Positions 1 to 8,409 of a stretch of DNA of 64,000 nucleotides are shown one piece after another (the stretch's first letter is position 1; every line of letters begins with the position of its first letter). Source of the stretch: Streptomyces sp. RPA4-2 (GTDB lineage Bacteria > Actinomycetota > Actinomycetes > Streptomycetales > Streptomycetaceae); contig NZ_CP050975.2 in the NCBI RefSeq assembly GCF_012273515.2, positions 3,348,001 to 3,412,000 on the forward strand. The letters are read 5' to 3'. Both the position numbers and the translations under genes were made by a program. Under the pieces are notes generated by a model. The model saw nothing but the letters and a program-made list of their open reading frames with translations, had not been told where the DNA came from and did not search any database.

Positions 1-536
1 ACGGAGGTCCGCGTGACGGAAGGCTGCGTGACGGCTTGCTGCCCGGCGGGAGTCCGCGTGACGGAGGTCCGCCCGGCGGAGGTCCGCCCGGCGGGAGGCC
101 GCGTGACGGAATCGCGCGGACCGGAGCCCTGGTCCGGGGAAGTCCGCGGAGCGGTGGCCTGCGGCGCGTCGTGGTCCGCCGTCGCGGGTTCGTCGCCGGG
201 GACCGGCGAGCCCGGCTCTTTCGTCACGTCGGCCCGCGTGACGGAATCGTCGTTCGCGGTGTCCCGGGCGACCCGGGCGATGCGGCGCAGCCGTCCGACC
301 GAGGAGGCCAGGTCGGTCACGCCGGAGTAGAAGACGGACGGCGGCTGCGGAACCAGCGCCTCGACCTGCCGCCCGACCTCCTCGATCAGCCCGCGCGCGG
401 TGTCGACCGGCGCAGCGCGCCGCTCCCGGTACGCCTTCTGCCGGCAGGCGGCGGAGCAGTACACCGAGCTCCGCCCCGTCCGCCCGGCCCGCCCGGCCAG
501 GGGCTTGGCGCAACTGCGGCACACGGCATCGGTCAC
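1..536 (-). CDS. Zinc-ribbon hypothetical protein, C-terminus outside window
   Basis: The frame is open from GTG at 536 to base 1 with no stop, so the gene is partial. GGAGG lies five to six bases before the GTG. The N-terminus has CRNC (residues 6-9) and then CSAAC about 20 residues later, a short Cys4 zinc-binding element followed by a basic stretch. A helical stretch around residues 45-90 follows. The rest is low complexity, rich in Thr, Val, Arg, Pro and Ala, and built from short DNA repeats around TCCGTCACGCGGAC. Function is unknown; nucleic-acid binding is a guess from the Cys4 element and basic residues. Confidence 0.6.
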   Translation of the reverse strand, partial: MTDAVCRSCAKPLAGRAGRTGRSSVYCSAACRQKAYRERRAAPVDTARGLIEEVGRQVEALVPQPPSVFYSGVTDLASSVGRLRRIARVARDTANDDSVTRADVTKEPGSPVPGDEPATADHDAPQATAPRTSPDQGSGPRDSVTRPPAGRTSAGRTSVTRTPAGQQAVTQPSVTRTS

Positions 537-646
537 GGGAACCTCCAAGGGACACGTCACGCGGGATCGACGTGACGCTATCGCCGCGGCCCCGCCTCGC
601 GAAGGCGATCGGCACGGCCCGGACGACACCCCTCAGTCGCGCACCT

Positions 647-2116
647 TCAGTCGCCCACCGCGGCCGTCACCGCCGCCTCGACCGCCGCCTCGTCGGGGGT
701 CTCGGCGGCCCAGGCCACGTATCCGTCGGGCCGCACGAGCAGCGTCGTCCGCCGGTCGCTCGCCCAGCTCTCCACCACGAGCCGGTCCTTGCGGTCGCCG
801 GCCTCGTACGGCCGAGGGGCCGGTCCCGGCGTCACGAGGACGAACCTGCCGCCCCGCAGGGCCTCGTAGAGACGTCCGCCGCGCAGGGCGACATCGGGGA
901 CACGGGTGCCGACGAGGGCGTGCGAGCCGCGTGGCGCCCGGTAGGCGTAGCCGATGCCGGTGATCTGGCCGGCCGCCTTCCGGCCGGCCGGACCGACGCC
1001 GTTGAGGACCGTGGTGAGCGCGGCGCGCAGCGCCAGCGTCCACGGACGCTTGGCCATCGCGAGCCGTACGATCCCGCCGCTGCTGCGCAGCACCGACCTG
1101 CCGACGGGGTGGCGCTCGGCCTGGTAGGTGTCCAGCAGGGCGGGCGCCGCGTGACCGTTGACGACCAGGGCCAGCTTCCAGCCGAGGTTCGCCGCGTCCT
1201 GAAGACCGGTGTTCATGCCCTGACCACCGGCCGGGGTGTGGACGTGCGCGGCGTCACCGGCGAGGAAGACCCGGCCGACGCGGTACGCGGGTGCCTGGCG
1301 CTCGTCGCTGTGGAAGCGGGACATCCAGCGGGCGTCGTGCATGCCGTAGTCGCGGCCCAGGGAGAGCCGGGTGATCTCCCTGACCTCGTCGAGTCCGAGC
1401 GGCTCGCTGTCGGGGACGTTCCGGCCGCGGTGCCAGCCGATCACGCGGTAGTAGCCGTCGCCGAAGGGTGCGATGAAGGCGAAGGCGTCGCCGACGGCGT
1501 TGGCGGTCAGCACCGACTCGGGTTCCTCGGCCAGCCGGACGTCCGCGAGGACGACGGACCGGATGACCGACTTGCCGGGGAACGGCAGTCCGACCGCCTC
1601 GCGCACCGCGCTGTGCATCCCGTCCGTGCCGACGACGTACGCGCCGCGCAGTTCCCCGGGCTCCCCGTCCGGGTGCCGGACGTCGAGCGTCACGCCGTCC
1701 GCGTCCTGGCGCAGCCCGGTCACCTCGGTCTCGTACACGAACCGCACCCCGGCCTCGGCCGCCCGCCGCTCCAGCGCCTTCTCCACCTCGTACTGCGGGA
1801 TCACCAGCAGGTGGTTGAAGCGGGAGGGGAGGGTGTCGAGTTCGACGGTGAGCCGGTCGAAGAGCCGGATGCGGTCGAGGGACCGGCCCTGGGCCTCCAG
1901 TTCGTCGGCGAGACCGCGGGCGTCGAGCTGCTCCAGGGTGCGGGCGTGCAGGACGAAGGCGCGCGAGAGGTTGCTGATCCTGTGCGGGCGTTTCTCGACG
2001 AGGGTCACCGGGACGCCGGCGGTGGCGAGGTCGGCGGCCAGCAGCAGGCCGGTGGGTCCGGAGCCGACGATGATCACGGTCCGGGGAGCGGCGGCGGTGC
2101 GGGTCGTGCCGTTCAT
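647..2116 (-). CDS. FAD-dependent aromatic-type monooxygenase
   Basis: This 489-residue protein belongs to the PheA/TfdB-like flavoprotein monooxygenases, which hydroxylate aromatic or polyketide substrates using FAD and NAD(P)H. The Rossmann motif GSGPTG lies near residues 18-23. The second FAD motif, GDAAHVHTPAGGQGMN, lies near residues 290-305, and a C-terminal thioredoxin-like region follows. The ATG at 2116 has AGGAGG just upstream; an in-frame extension beyond it is the intergenic region. A TetR regulator is divergent across a spacer with repeated sites, so the oxygenase is probably its target. The substrate cannot be read from sequence; detoxification or antibiotic inactivation is possible. 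Confidence 0.88.
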   Translation of the reverse strand: MNGTTRTAAAPRTVIIVGSGPTGLLLAADLATAGVPVTLVEKRPHRISNLSRAFVLHARTLEQLDARGLADELEAQGRSLDRIRLFDRLTVELDTLPSRFNHLLVIPQYEVEKALERRAAEAGVRFVYETEVTGLRQDADGVTLDVRHPDGEPGELRGAYVVGTDGMHSAVREAVGLPFPGKSVIRSVVLADVRLAEEPESVLTANAVGDAFAFIAPFGDGYYRVIGWHRGRNVPDSEPLGLDEVREITRLSLGRDYGMHDARWMSRFHSDERQAPAYRVGRVFLAGDAAHVHTPAGGQGMNTGLQDAANLGWKLALVVNGHAAPALLDTYQAERHPVGRSVLRSSGGIVRLAMAKRPWTLALRAALTTVLNGVGPAGRKAAGQITGIGYAYRAPRGSHALVGTRVPDVALRGGRLYEALRGGRFVLVTPGPAPRPYEAGDRKDRLVVESWASDRRTTLLVRPDGYVAWAAETPDEAAVEAAVTAAVGD

Positions 2117-2143
2117 GGCGGCCTCCTGATGCCAACAATCATG

Positions 2144-2255
2144 GGCCAACACTCGTTGACCAACCGTTCCCGCCAGGCGATCCCCACCGGGTGATGCTGA
2201 GCGACCGCCGGCCAACGTCCAGTCAACGCCTGTTGGCCAACGCTCGTTGACAAAC
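2144..2255. promoter_or_regulatory. Repeated TetR-operator-like sites between monooxygenase and regulator
   Basis: Two 21-bp direct repeats occupy 2144-2164 and 2235-2255 and match at 19 of 21 positions (core CTCGTTGAC preceded by GGCCAAC). Each contains GCCAAC and GTTG half-sites facing each other. Further GTTGGC half-sites occur at 2288-2293 and 2301-2306, next to the regulator start. TTGACA at 2247-2252 inside the second copy could be a -35 box. The arrangement fits a TetR dimer site controlling both divergent genes; binding is inferred. Confidence 0.6.
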
Positions 2256-2306
2256 GTAGAACGCTCACACTGGACTGTCAACAGGTGTTGGCCTACGGTT
2301 GTTGGC

Positions 2307-2942
2307 ATGCCCGTCAAGGAACCCTCGGCCGCCGCGCCCCAGCCCGCGACGCAGTCGCCACCGCCCCAGTCGTCACCGCCCCAGGCCTCACCCCGGCGCT
2401 CCGACACCACCCGCACCGCGATCCTCACCGCCGCCCGCGAGCGCTTCGCCGCCGATGGCTACGAGCGCGCCACCATCCGCGCCATCGCCAAGGACGCCCG
2501 TATCGACCCGTCCATGGTCATGCGGTACTACGGCTCGAAGGAGGGACTGTTCGCCGCGGTCCTCGACGTCGATCTGCGGCTGCCGGCGCCGGAGCGGCTG
2601 AACCGGCAGGACGTGGGCCACGCCCTCGTCCAGCACTTCCTGGACCTCTGGGAGGAGAACGAGGTGCTCACCGCGGTACTGCGGGTCGGCGTCACCAACC
2701 CGGCCGGCGCGGAGCGCATGCAGGGCATCTTCCGGGACCAGCTGCTGCCGATCTCCCTGCACCTGTGCCCCGACCCGGAGCAGGCACCGGTCCGGGCCGC
2801 GCTCACCGCCTCACAGCTGCTGGGCCTCGCCCTGGCCCGCTACGTCCTGCGCTTCCCGCCCGCCGTGGCGCTGCCGCGGGAGGAGATCGTGGCGTGGCTG
2901 GCGCCGACGGTGCAGCGGTACCTCACGGCGCCGCACCCCTAA
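2307..2942 (+). CDS. TetR/AcrR family transcriptional regulator
   Basis: This 211-residue protein has a Pro/Gln-rich tail of about 30 residues, then a TetR helix-turn-helix (about residues 35-80: TRTAILTAARERFAADGYE, ATIRAIAKDARI, MVMRYYGSKEGLF), and a C-terminal ligand domain like TetR_C proteins. ATG at 2307 has no clear Shine-Dalgarno, which suggests a leaderless or near-leaderless mRNA; an in-frame TTG at 2247 would lie inside the operator repeat. It is divergent from the FAD monooxygenase and is the likely repressor of that gene and itself. The effector is unknown, perhaps the oxygenase substrate. Confidence 0.88.
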   Translation: MPVKEPSAAAPQPATQSPPPQSSPPQASPRRSDTTRTAILTAARERFAADGYERATIRAIAKDARIDPSMVMRYYGSKEGLFAAVLDVDLRLPAPERLNRQDVGHALVQHFLDLWEENEVLTAVLRVGVTNPAGAERMQGIFRDQLLPISLHLCPDPEQAPVRAALTASQLLGLALARYVLRFPPAVALPREEIVAWLAPTVQRYLTAPHP

Positions 2943-3082
2943 GGGCTGTCCCGTCCGCCTCGCGACGCCTGGCCCGCCCTGGAGACCCCGCCCGAGAATC
3001 GCGCCACGCTCCCGGACCGGGCGCCCCGGGCCCCCGAAGCCCCGGAGCCCCGGAGCCCCCGGAAGGCTCCGCCCCTGGAAAC

Positions 3083-3136
3083 GCGTCGAGGGAGTCCCCG
3101 CACACCCGGGGCGGGTGGGCGCGGACTCCCTCGACG
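3083..3136. terminator. Long hairpin between convergent genes
   Basis: A 14-bp perfect stem (3083-3096 with 3123-3136, arm CGTCGAGGGAGTCC) encloses a 26-base GC-rich loop. It lies between the ends of the convergent TetR gene and the small membrane protein gene, and can serve both strands. Confidence 0.7.
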
Positions 3137-3166
3137 GAGAGACGGAAGGGCGGAAGAGAGCCGGAA

Positions 3167-3406
3167 TCAGCCCCGCTTCGCCTGCTTGGGAGACTTGTCC
3201 AGGACCATCACGAGGCCCGCGATGATCGCGAACAGCAGGATCGGTGCGACGACGTAGAGGCCGACCGTGTCGATCACGCTCAGGCCCTTGCCGGGGTCGT
3301 CACCGTCGTCGCGGGTCAGCGCGAGCGCGGGAGACGACATGAGCAGCATCATCAGCGTCGTACCGGAAGCCAGGGCGCCGGCGCGCAGGGCGTTCTTCTT
3401 GTCCAC
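3167..3406 (-). CDS. Small membrane protein with N-terminal signal segment
   Basis: This 79-residue protein starts at GTG 3406. Residues 8-30 form a hydrophobic signal or membrane segment ending ALA-L. An acidic stretch RDDGDDPGKG follows, then a second membrane helix (about residues 44-68), and a Lys-rich cytoplasmic tail. No Shine-Dalgarno is visible, and a TACGTT-like -10 lies close upstream, so the mRNA may be leaderless. No function is recognised; similar tiny membrane proteins are common in Streptomyces. Confidence 0.65.
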   Translation of the reverse strand: MDKKNALRAGALASGTTLMMLLMSSPALALTRDDGDDPGKGLSVIDTVGLYVVAPILLFAIIAGLVMVLDKSPKQAKRG

Positions 3407-3509
3407 GGTGCAAACGTAGCGAACACCTGAACGCGCCGCGCGCCCGGGGGTGCCGTACGGAGGTCCCGGCGGTGCCTCGGCGGTGTCTCAGCAGTACCTC
3501 AGAGGTGTC

Positions 3510-5580
3510 TCAGCGCTGTGGGTGACCTCCCCCGCCGTCCCCCGGACGCCCCCGCAGCACGTCGATGAGGGCGTACAGCCGTGGTGAGGCGGCCAGTTCC
3601 TCCAGCGTGACCGGGCGTCCGGCCGCGTCGGCGACGGGCAGCCGCCAGTTGGGGTACTGGTCCCAGGTGCCGGGCAGGTTCTGCGGGCGCCGGTCGCCGA
3701 CCGCGTCCGGGAGCCAGACGCCGATCATGCGGGCCGGTGTGCGCAGCAGGAACCGGTGCACGGCCTGGATCTCGGCCTCCTCCGACACCGCGGAGCCGGA
3801 GCCGCGCAGCAGCCCGAGCCGGGCGAAGAGCGCCAGCCACTCCCCCGTCTCCGCCGCGGCCGCGGCCCGCTCGTCCGCCAGGGCGCCGGTCAGCAGTCCC
3901 AGCCGGTCGCGGAGTTCGACGTGGTCACCGGTGAGACGGGACGCGGTGGGCGGCAGGTCGTGGGTGGTGGCGGTGGCCAGGCAGTCCGCGCGCCAGCGCT
4001 CGGGGGGAAGGGGCTGCCCGTCGCCGTCCCAGTCGCGTTCGAACCACAGCACCGAAGTGCCCAGCACCCCGCGCTCCTGGAGCGTCTCGCGCACCCCGGG
4101 TTCGACGGTGCCGAGGTCCTCGCCGATCACCAGCGCCCCGGCCCGCGACGCCTCCAGCGTCAGGACGGCCAGCATCGCCTCGGCGTCGTAGCGGACGTAC
4201 GTCCCCTCCGTGGGCGGCTGTCCCTGCGGGATCCACCAGAGCCGGAACAGGCCCATGACGTGGTCGATGCGCAGCGCGCCCGTGTACCGGAAGAGCGCGC
4301 GCAGCAGGCGGCGGTAGGGGGCGTAGCCCGAGGCGGCCAGCCGGTCCGGGCGCCAGGGCGGCAGGCCCCAGTCCTGGCCGCGCGCGTTGAAGGCGTCCGG
4401 GGGCGCGCCGACCGACATGCCCGCCGCGTAGTACTCCTGCTGCGCCCAGGCGTCGGCTCCGCCCGGATGCACCCCGACCGCGAGGTCGTGCACGAGTCCG
4501 ACGGGCATGCCGGCGTCGCGCGCGGAGCGCTGTGCGGCGGCGAGCTGGGAGTCGGTGAGCCAGGCGAGGCGGCCGTGGAAGTCGACGCGGTCCATCAACT
4601 CGCTTCGGGCACGGGCAGTTTCGGGTGAGCGGGGGTCACGCAGACCCATGGGCCACTTCTGCCACTCCGGGCCGTGGACCTCGGCGAGCGCGCACCAGGT
4701 GACGTGGTCCTCCAGTGCCTCGCCCTCCTCCGCGAGGAAGTCGACGTACGCGGCCCGGCGTCCGGGGCCGAGCGGTACCTCGCGGATCAGTTCCAGCGCC
4801 TCGCGCTTGAGTTCCCAGACGGCGTCGCGGTCGATCAGCGCGTCCTTGTCGAGCACGGACGCGCGCAGTCGCCCGGCGCGCTCCAGCAGCGTACGGACGC
4901 GGTCGCGGTCGTCGAGGTACGCGAACTCGGGGATGTCCTCGATCCGCAGGTGCACCGGGTCGGGGAAGCGGCGGGAGGAGGGGCGGTACGGGGAGGGGTC
5001 CGTCGGGGTGCCGGGCACGGCCGCGTGCAGGGGGTTGACCTGGACGAATCCGGCACCGAGTGCCCGGCCGTACCCAGGCGGTGAGTTCGGCGAGGTCGCC
5101 GAGGTCGCCCATGCCCCAGGAGCGGCCGGAGAGGAGGGAGTAGAGCTGGACGAGGAGTCCGTAGGCGTGTCCGGGCGGGGTGGGCAGCCGGTCGGGGGCG
5201 ACGACGAGGTGGGCGTCGGCGATGCGGCCGTCGGGTGCGGTGGCGCGTAACGCGTGGACGCCGGGCGGGAGTTGTTCGGCCGACGCACGGGTCTCGCCCT
5301 GTTCGGTGGTGATGCGCAGACGGGTGCCGTCGGGCAGCGCGGCGAGCGCGTCGGGCGGGCGGCCGCCCCAGCAGACCACGGTCGGCGGCAGGAGCCGGTC
5401 CCGTGTCTCGGCCTCCCGGGCGGCGAGGGCCGCGCGGACGGCATCCGGTGTGCTCGCGTCGACGCCGAGCGCCGCGAGGGCGGCGACGACCGCGGTGTCG
5501 GTGGCCGCGACGGTCCGGCCGGGCGAGGGGCTGTAGGAGGTGGCGACACCGTGCAGTGCGGCGAGCCGGGACAGCGGCAT
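3510..5580 (-). pseudogene. malQ: 4-alpha-glucanotransferase (GH77), frameshifted
   Basis: MalQ transfers alpha-1,4-glucan segments during maltodextrin and glycogen turnover in the cytoplasm. Family 77 motifs are clear in the downstream frame: RIDHVMGLFRLWW (nucleophile Asp), VIGEDLGTVE (acid/base Glu), TTHDLPP. The first about 170 residues (to GDLGDLAELTAW) are read from ATG 5580 in another frame. The frames join at about 5070-5076, and the span (2071 bases) is one base more than a multiple of three, so a single extra base explains the break. ATG directly follows the TAG of the upstream small gene, suggesting coupled translation. It is either truly inactive or a sequencing error in an intact gene of about 690 residues. 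Confidence 0.85.
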
Positions 5581-5856
5581 CTAGACCCCCGAGGCATCCG
5601 TGGCGGCGCCGGTGGAGATGGGTTCGCTGGTCAGGTGCGCGGCGTCGGCCAGCGGCGGCTCACTGGTCAGCGGCTCGGCGTCGGGGAGCGGCGGTTCGCT
5701 GGTGAGCGGGAGCTCGGCGGCGGTGCCCTCCGCGGTGAAGAGGCAGAAGCGGGGTTCGGCGGAGAAGCGCGGCTCGGCGGAGAAGTGGGGTTCGGCGATC
5801 GGTTCCGTCGGACGTTTGGAGAGGGCCGAGAGCAGAAGGTGTGCCGATGCGGCCAC
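5581..5856 (-). CDS. Small Pro/Glu-rich repeat protein upstream of malQ
   Basis: This is a 91-residue protein with GTG start at 5856 and a strong AAGGAGG seven to eight bases before it. After a helical N-terminus (residues 1-18) it holds two kinds of internal repeat: HFSAEPRFSAEPRF (about residues 23-38) and LTSEPPL-type units at about 51, 63 and 75. The sequence predicts disorder. Its stop abuts the malQ ATG without a gap, so the two genes form one operon. No known family is recognised; it might be an export or regulatory leader protein, but there is no direct evidence. Confidence 0.6.
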   Translation of the reverse strand: MAASAHLLLSALSKRPTEPIAEPHFSAEPRFSAEPRFCLFTAEGTAAELPLTSEPPLPDAEPLTSEPPLADAAHLTSEPISTGAATDASGV

Positions 5857-6033
5857 GGGGGCCTCCTTGTCGGGTACGGCGGCGGGCGGGTTACCGCAGC
5901 CCTACCCAACGCGCGGGACGGCAGACGTACACGGGCGAACAATGTGCTTTTGGTCACGTTCTGTTCCGCCTCGGCCCCGCCAGGTCCGGGTGAAGGGTGA
6001 ACCGGTGACTCCGGCGGGGTCGATAGACGGGGT

Positions 6034-6648
6034 GTGAGACTGTTCCGCCCCGTGAGGGGCCACCGGGAGGACGCCACGGACGCCGCACTGCTGCGGGCCG
6101 TCGCGGACGGCGACTCGGCGGCGCTGGCCGCACTGTACGACCGGCACGCCGGATGGCTGCACACGCGGCTGACCCGGCGCTGCGGTGATCCCGAGGTCGT
6201 CCGGGAGGTGCTGCAGGACACCTTCGTGACCGTGTGGCGGTCGGCGGCCGGGCACCGGGGTACGGAGGCGGGCGGCTGGCTGTGGACGATCGCGGCGCGC
6301 CGGCTCGTCGACGCCCGGCGGGCACGGGAGCGGACCGCACGGGTCGAACGGGCCGAACAGACCGAGTACGCGGCGCCGGCGCCCGCGCCCTCCGCGGAGG
6401 AGCGCGTGCTGGCGGGCCTGGAGTACGGGGACGTGGGCACCGCCCTGGACCGCATCTCCCCCGAACTGCGCGAGGTGCTGCGCGCCACCGTCGTCGACGG
6501 GCTGACCACGCGGGAGACGGCCCGGCTGCTCGGGATCCCCGAGGGCACGGTCAAGACCCGCGCGATGCGGGCACGCGCTGAACTCAGGGCGGCACTCGCC
6601 CACCTCGACCCCTCCGGGGACCCGTCACCGCTGGGAGGCCCGGCATGA
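6034..6648 (+). CDS. ECF-type RNA polymerase sigma factor
   Basis: This 204-residue protein starts at GTG 6034. Sigma region 2 is at about residues 18-85 (ALYDRHAGWLHTRL, DPEVVREVLQDTFVTVWR). Region 4 is at about 135-190 (LDRISPELREVLRATVVDGL, TRETARLLGIPEGTVKTRAMRARAELR). A Pro/Ala linker separates them. The stop overlaps the next ATG by four bases (ATGA), so it is translationally coupled to a zf-HC2 protein, the usual anti-sigma partner. ABC transporter genes follow in the same operon, which suggests the sigma factor controls that membrane system. Confidence 0.9.
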   Translation: MRLFRPVRGHREDATDAALLRAVADGDSAALAALYDRHAGWLHTRLTRRCGDPEVVREVLQDTFVTVWRSAAGHRGTEAGGWLWTIAARRLVDARRARERTARVERAEQTEYAAPAPAPSAEERVLAGLEYGDVGTALDRISPELREVLRATVVDGLTTRETARLLGIPEGTVKTRAMRARAELRAALAHLDPSGDPSPLGGPA

Positions 6649-7588
6649 CCGGCTGGCACGCCGCCGACGATCTCGTCGCCCGTTACACCGACGGCTCCCT
6701 TCCGGAGCCGGACGCATGGTCCCTGGAGAAGCACCTGGAGAGCTGCGGTTCCTGCGCCGCGCGGGCGTCGCGGGCGGCGCGCACGGGGGCGGCGGGACCG
6801 GTACTGGCGCAGGTGCGGGTCGCGGTCCTGGACTCCGTCCCGCACCCGGTCCGGGCCCCGCTCGCGGCCCCTTCGCCCCCACGTCCCCCACACCCACGGC
6901 GCCTCGGCGCGCCCGGGCCGCCGGGGGGCGGCTCGGGCGGGTCGTCTGGGCCGCCGGGCCCGCTCTGCGCGGTGCCTGGACCGGGGCCCTGCTGCTGGTG
7001 GCCGTGGGGGCGCTCGCGCTGGCGTACGGCGGCGGGTCCGCCGGCGCGCGCCCGCTGCTGCTGGCCGTCGCGCCGGTGGTCCCCGTCGCCGGGGTCGCCC
7101 TCTCCTACGGCCGGCACGCCGACCCGCTGTACGAGCTCGTCGCGGCGTCGCCCTCCGGCGGACTGCGGCTGCTGCTCACCCGGACGGCCGCCGTACTGGC
7201 GGTGAGCGTGCCGCTGCTGACGGCGGTGGGGCTGCTGCTCCCCGCCCCCGGTCCCCGCCTGCCGCAGGTGCCCATGGCGGCGGCCTGGCTGCTGCCGGGG
7301 CTCGCCCTGACGCTGGCCACGCTGGCGTTGTCCGGGTACACGGGCTGTCGTACCGGCTCCGCGGTGGTGGGCGGCGGCTGGCTGCTCGCGCTGACGGCAC
7401 CGGTCCTCGCCTCGATCGGCCCGGGACCGACGGCCACCGGTTCGGGCCTGACGGACCGTCTCGCCCAGCAGCTCTCCCTCTACTTCACCGGCGCGTCCGC
7501 GCAGTGGGGATGGGCGGCGGGGGCCGCCCTCTGCGCCCTGCTGGTCGCCGCCCGCCGCACCGCGTACGACCGTCTGGAGACGATGTGA
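6645..7588 (+). pseudogene. zf-HC2 anti-sigma-like membrane protein, frameshifted
   Basis: The N-terminal about 75 residues, from ATG 6645, carry the zinc-binding anti-sigma signature in SLEKHLESCGSCAARA (HxxxCxxC, about residues 29-36). This frame then becomes unnatural. The frame one base back continues with about five to six hydrophobic helices (from GRVVWAAGPALRGAWTGALL to WAAGAALCALLVAARR) and ends at TGA 7588. The join lies at about 6860-6900 in a C-rich tract and needs one missing base. Joined, it would be a membrane-anchored anti-sigma factor of about 314 residues. Its TGA overlaps the GTG of the ABC ATPase. A sequencing error is a serious alternative to decay. Confidence 0.75.
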
Positions 7589-8409
7589 ACGCCCCCTCCC
7601 CGCAGGGCACTTGCCCGAAGAACCCGGGTCCGCGCACCGGATCCACCGCGATACGGGTGTCCGGGCTGACCGTCCGGCACCGCAGGACGACCGCACTCGA
7701 CGCGGTCGACCTGGACTTCGGTCCCGGCGTCCACGGGCTGCTCGGTCCCAACGGCGCCGGCAAGACCTCTCTCATCCGGGTCCTCGCGACCGTGGCCGAG
7801 CCCGCCGAGGGCCGCGTGGAGATGCTGGGCAACGACCCGCGCCGGCACCGGGAGCGCAGCGCGTTCCGCCGTGAACTCGGCTATCTGCCACAGGATTTCG
7901 GGTACTACCCGGGATTCACGGTCCGGGAGTTCGTGGCGTACGTGGCCTGGCTGAAGGAGCTTCCGGCCGGCGACGCCCCGGCGTCGGTCGAGCGGGCCGT
8001 GGCCCGGGTCGGGCTCACCGACCGCATCGACGCGAAGCTCCGGACGCTGTCCGGCGGCATGGTCCGCCGGGTCGGCATCGCCCAGGCCATCGTGAACGAC
8101 CCCCGCGTCCTGCTCCTCGACGAACCCACCGCGGGACTTGATCCGGAGCAGCGCGTCGAGTTCCGGGCGCTGCTGCGGGAGTTGGGCGAGGAGGCCACGG
8201 TGATCGTCTCCACCCACCTGGTGGAGGACGTGGCCGCTGCGTGCACGGAGGTGACGCTGATCGAGGCGGGCCGGGTCGCCTATCGCGGCACTCCCGGGAC
8301 GCTGGCCGCCCTCGGCGCGGACGGCGACGAGTCCGACGGCAACGCGATCGAGCGTGGCTACACCGCGGCCCTGCGCGGCCACCGCGCGGCGACGGGGGCG
8401 GCCCGATGA
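7585..8409 (+). CDS. ABC transporter ATP-binding protein
   Basis: This 274-residue ATPase starts at GTG 7585, overlapping the previous stop (GTGA). Walker A is GPNGAGKT (about residue 55), the Q-loop is in GYLPQDFGYYP, the signature is LSGGM, Walker B is VLLLDEPTAGLD and the H-loop is VSTHLVED. It resembles CcmA/NatA-type exporter ATPases. The next frame starts within its stop (ATGA at 8406). The partner membrane proteins are the two downstream genes, so the complex probably moves a substrate across, or acts mechanically on, the cytoplasmic membrane under control of the ECF sigma factor. The substrate is unknown. Confidence 0.9.
   Translation: MNAPSPQGTCPKNPGPRTGSTAIRVSGLTVRHRRTTALDAVDLDFGPGVHGLLGPNGAGKTSLIRVLATVAEPAEGRVEMLGNDPRRHRERSAFRRELGYLPQDFGYYPGFTVREFVAYVAWLKELPAGDAPASVERAVARVGLTDRIDAKLRTLSGGMVRRVGIAQAIVNDPRVLLLDEPTAGLDPEQRVEFRALLRELGEEATVIVSTHLVEDVAAACTEVTLIEAGRVAYRGTPGTLAALGADGDESDGNAIERGYTAALRGHRAATGAAR

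Noticed and set aside
647..2428. Longer monooxygenase starting at 2428
   Set aside because: The extension covers the operator region and the divergent TetR start; AGGAGG before ATG 2116 fixes the start.
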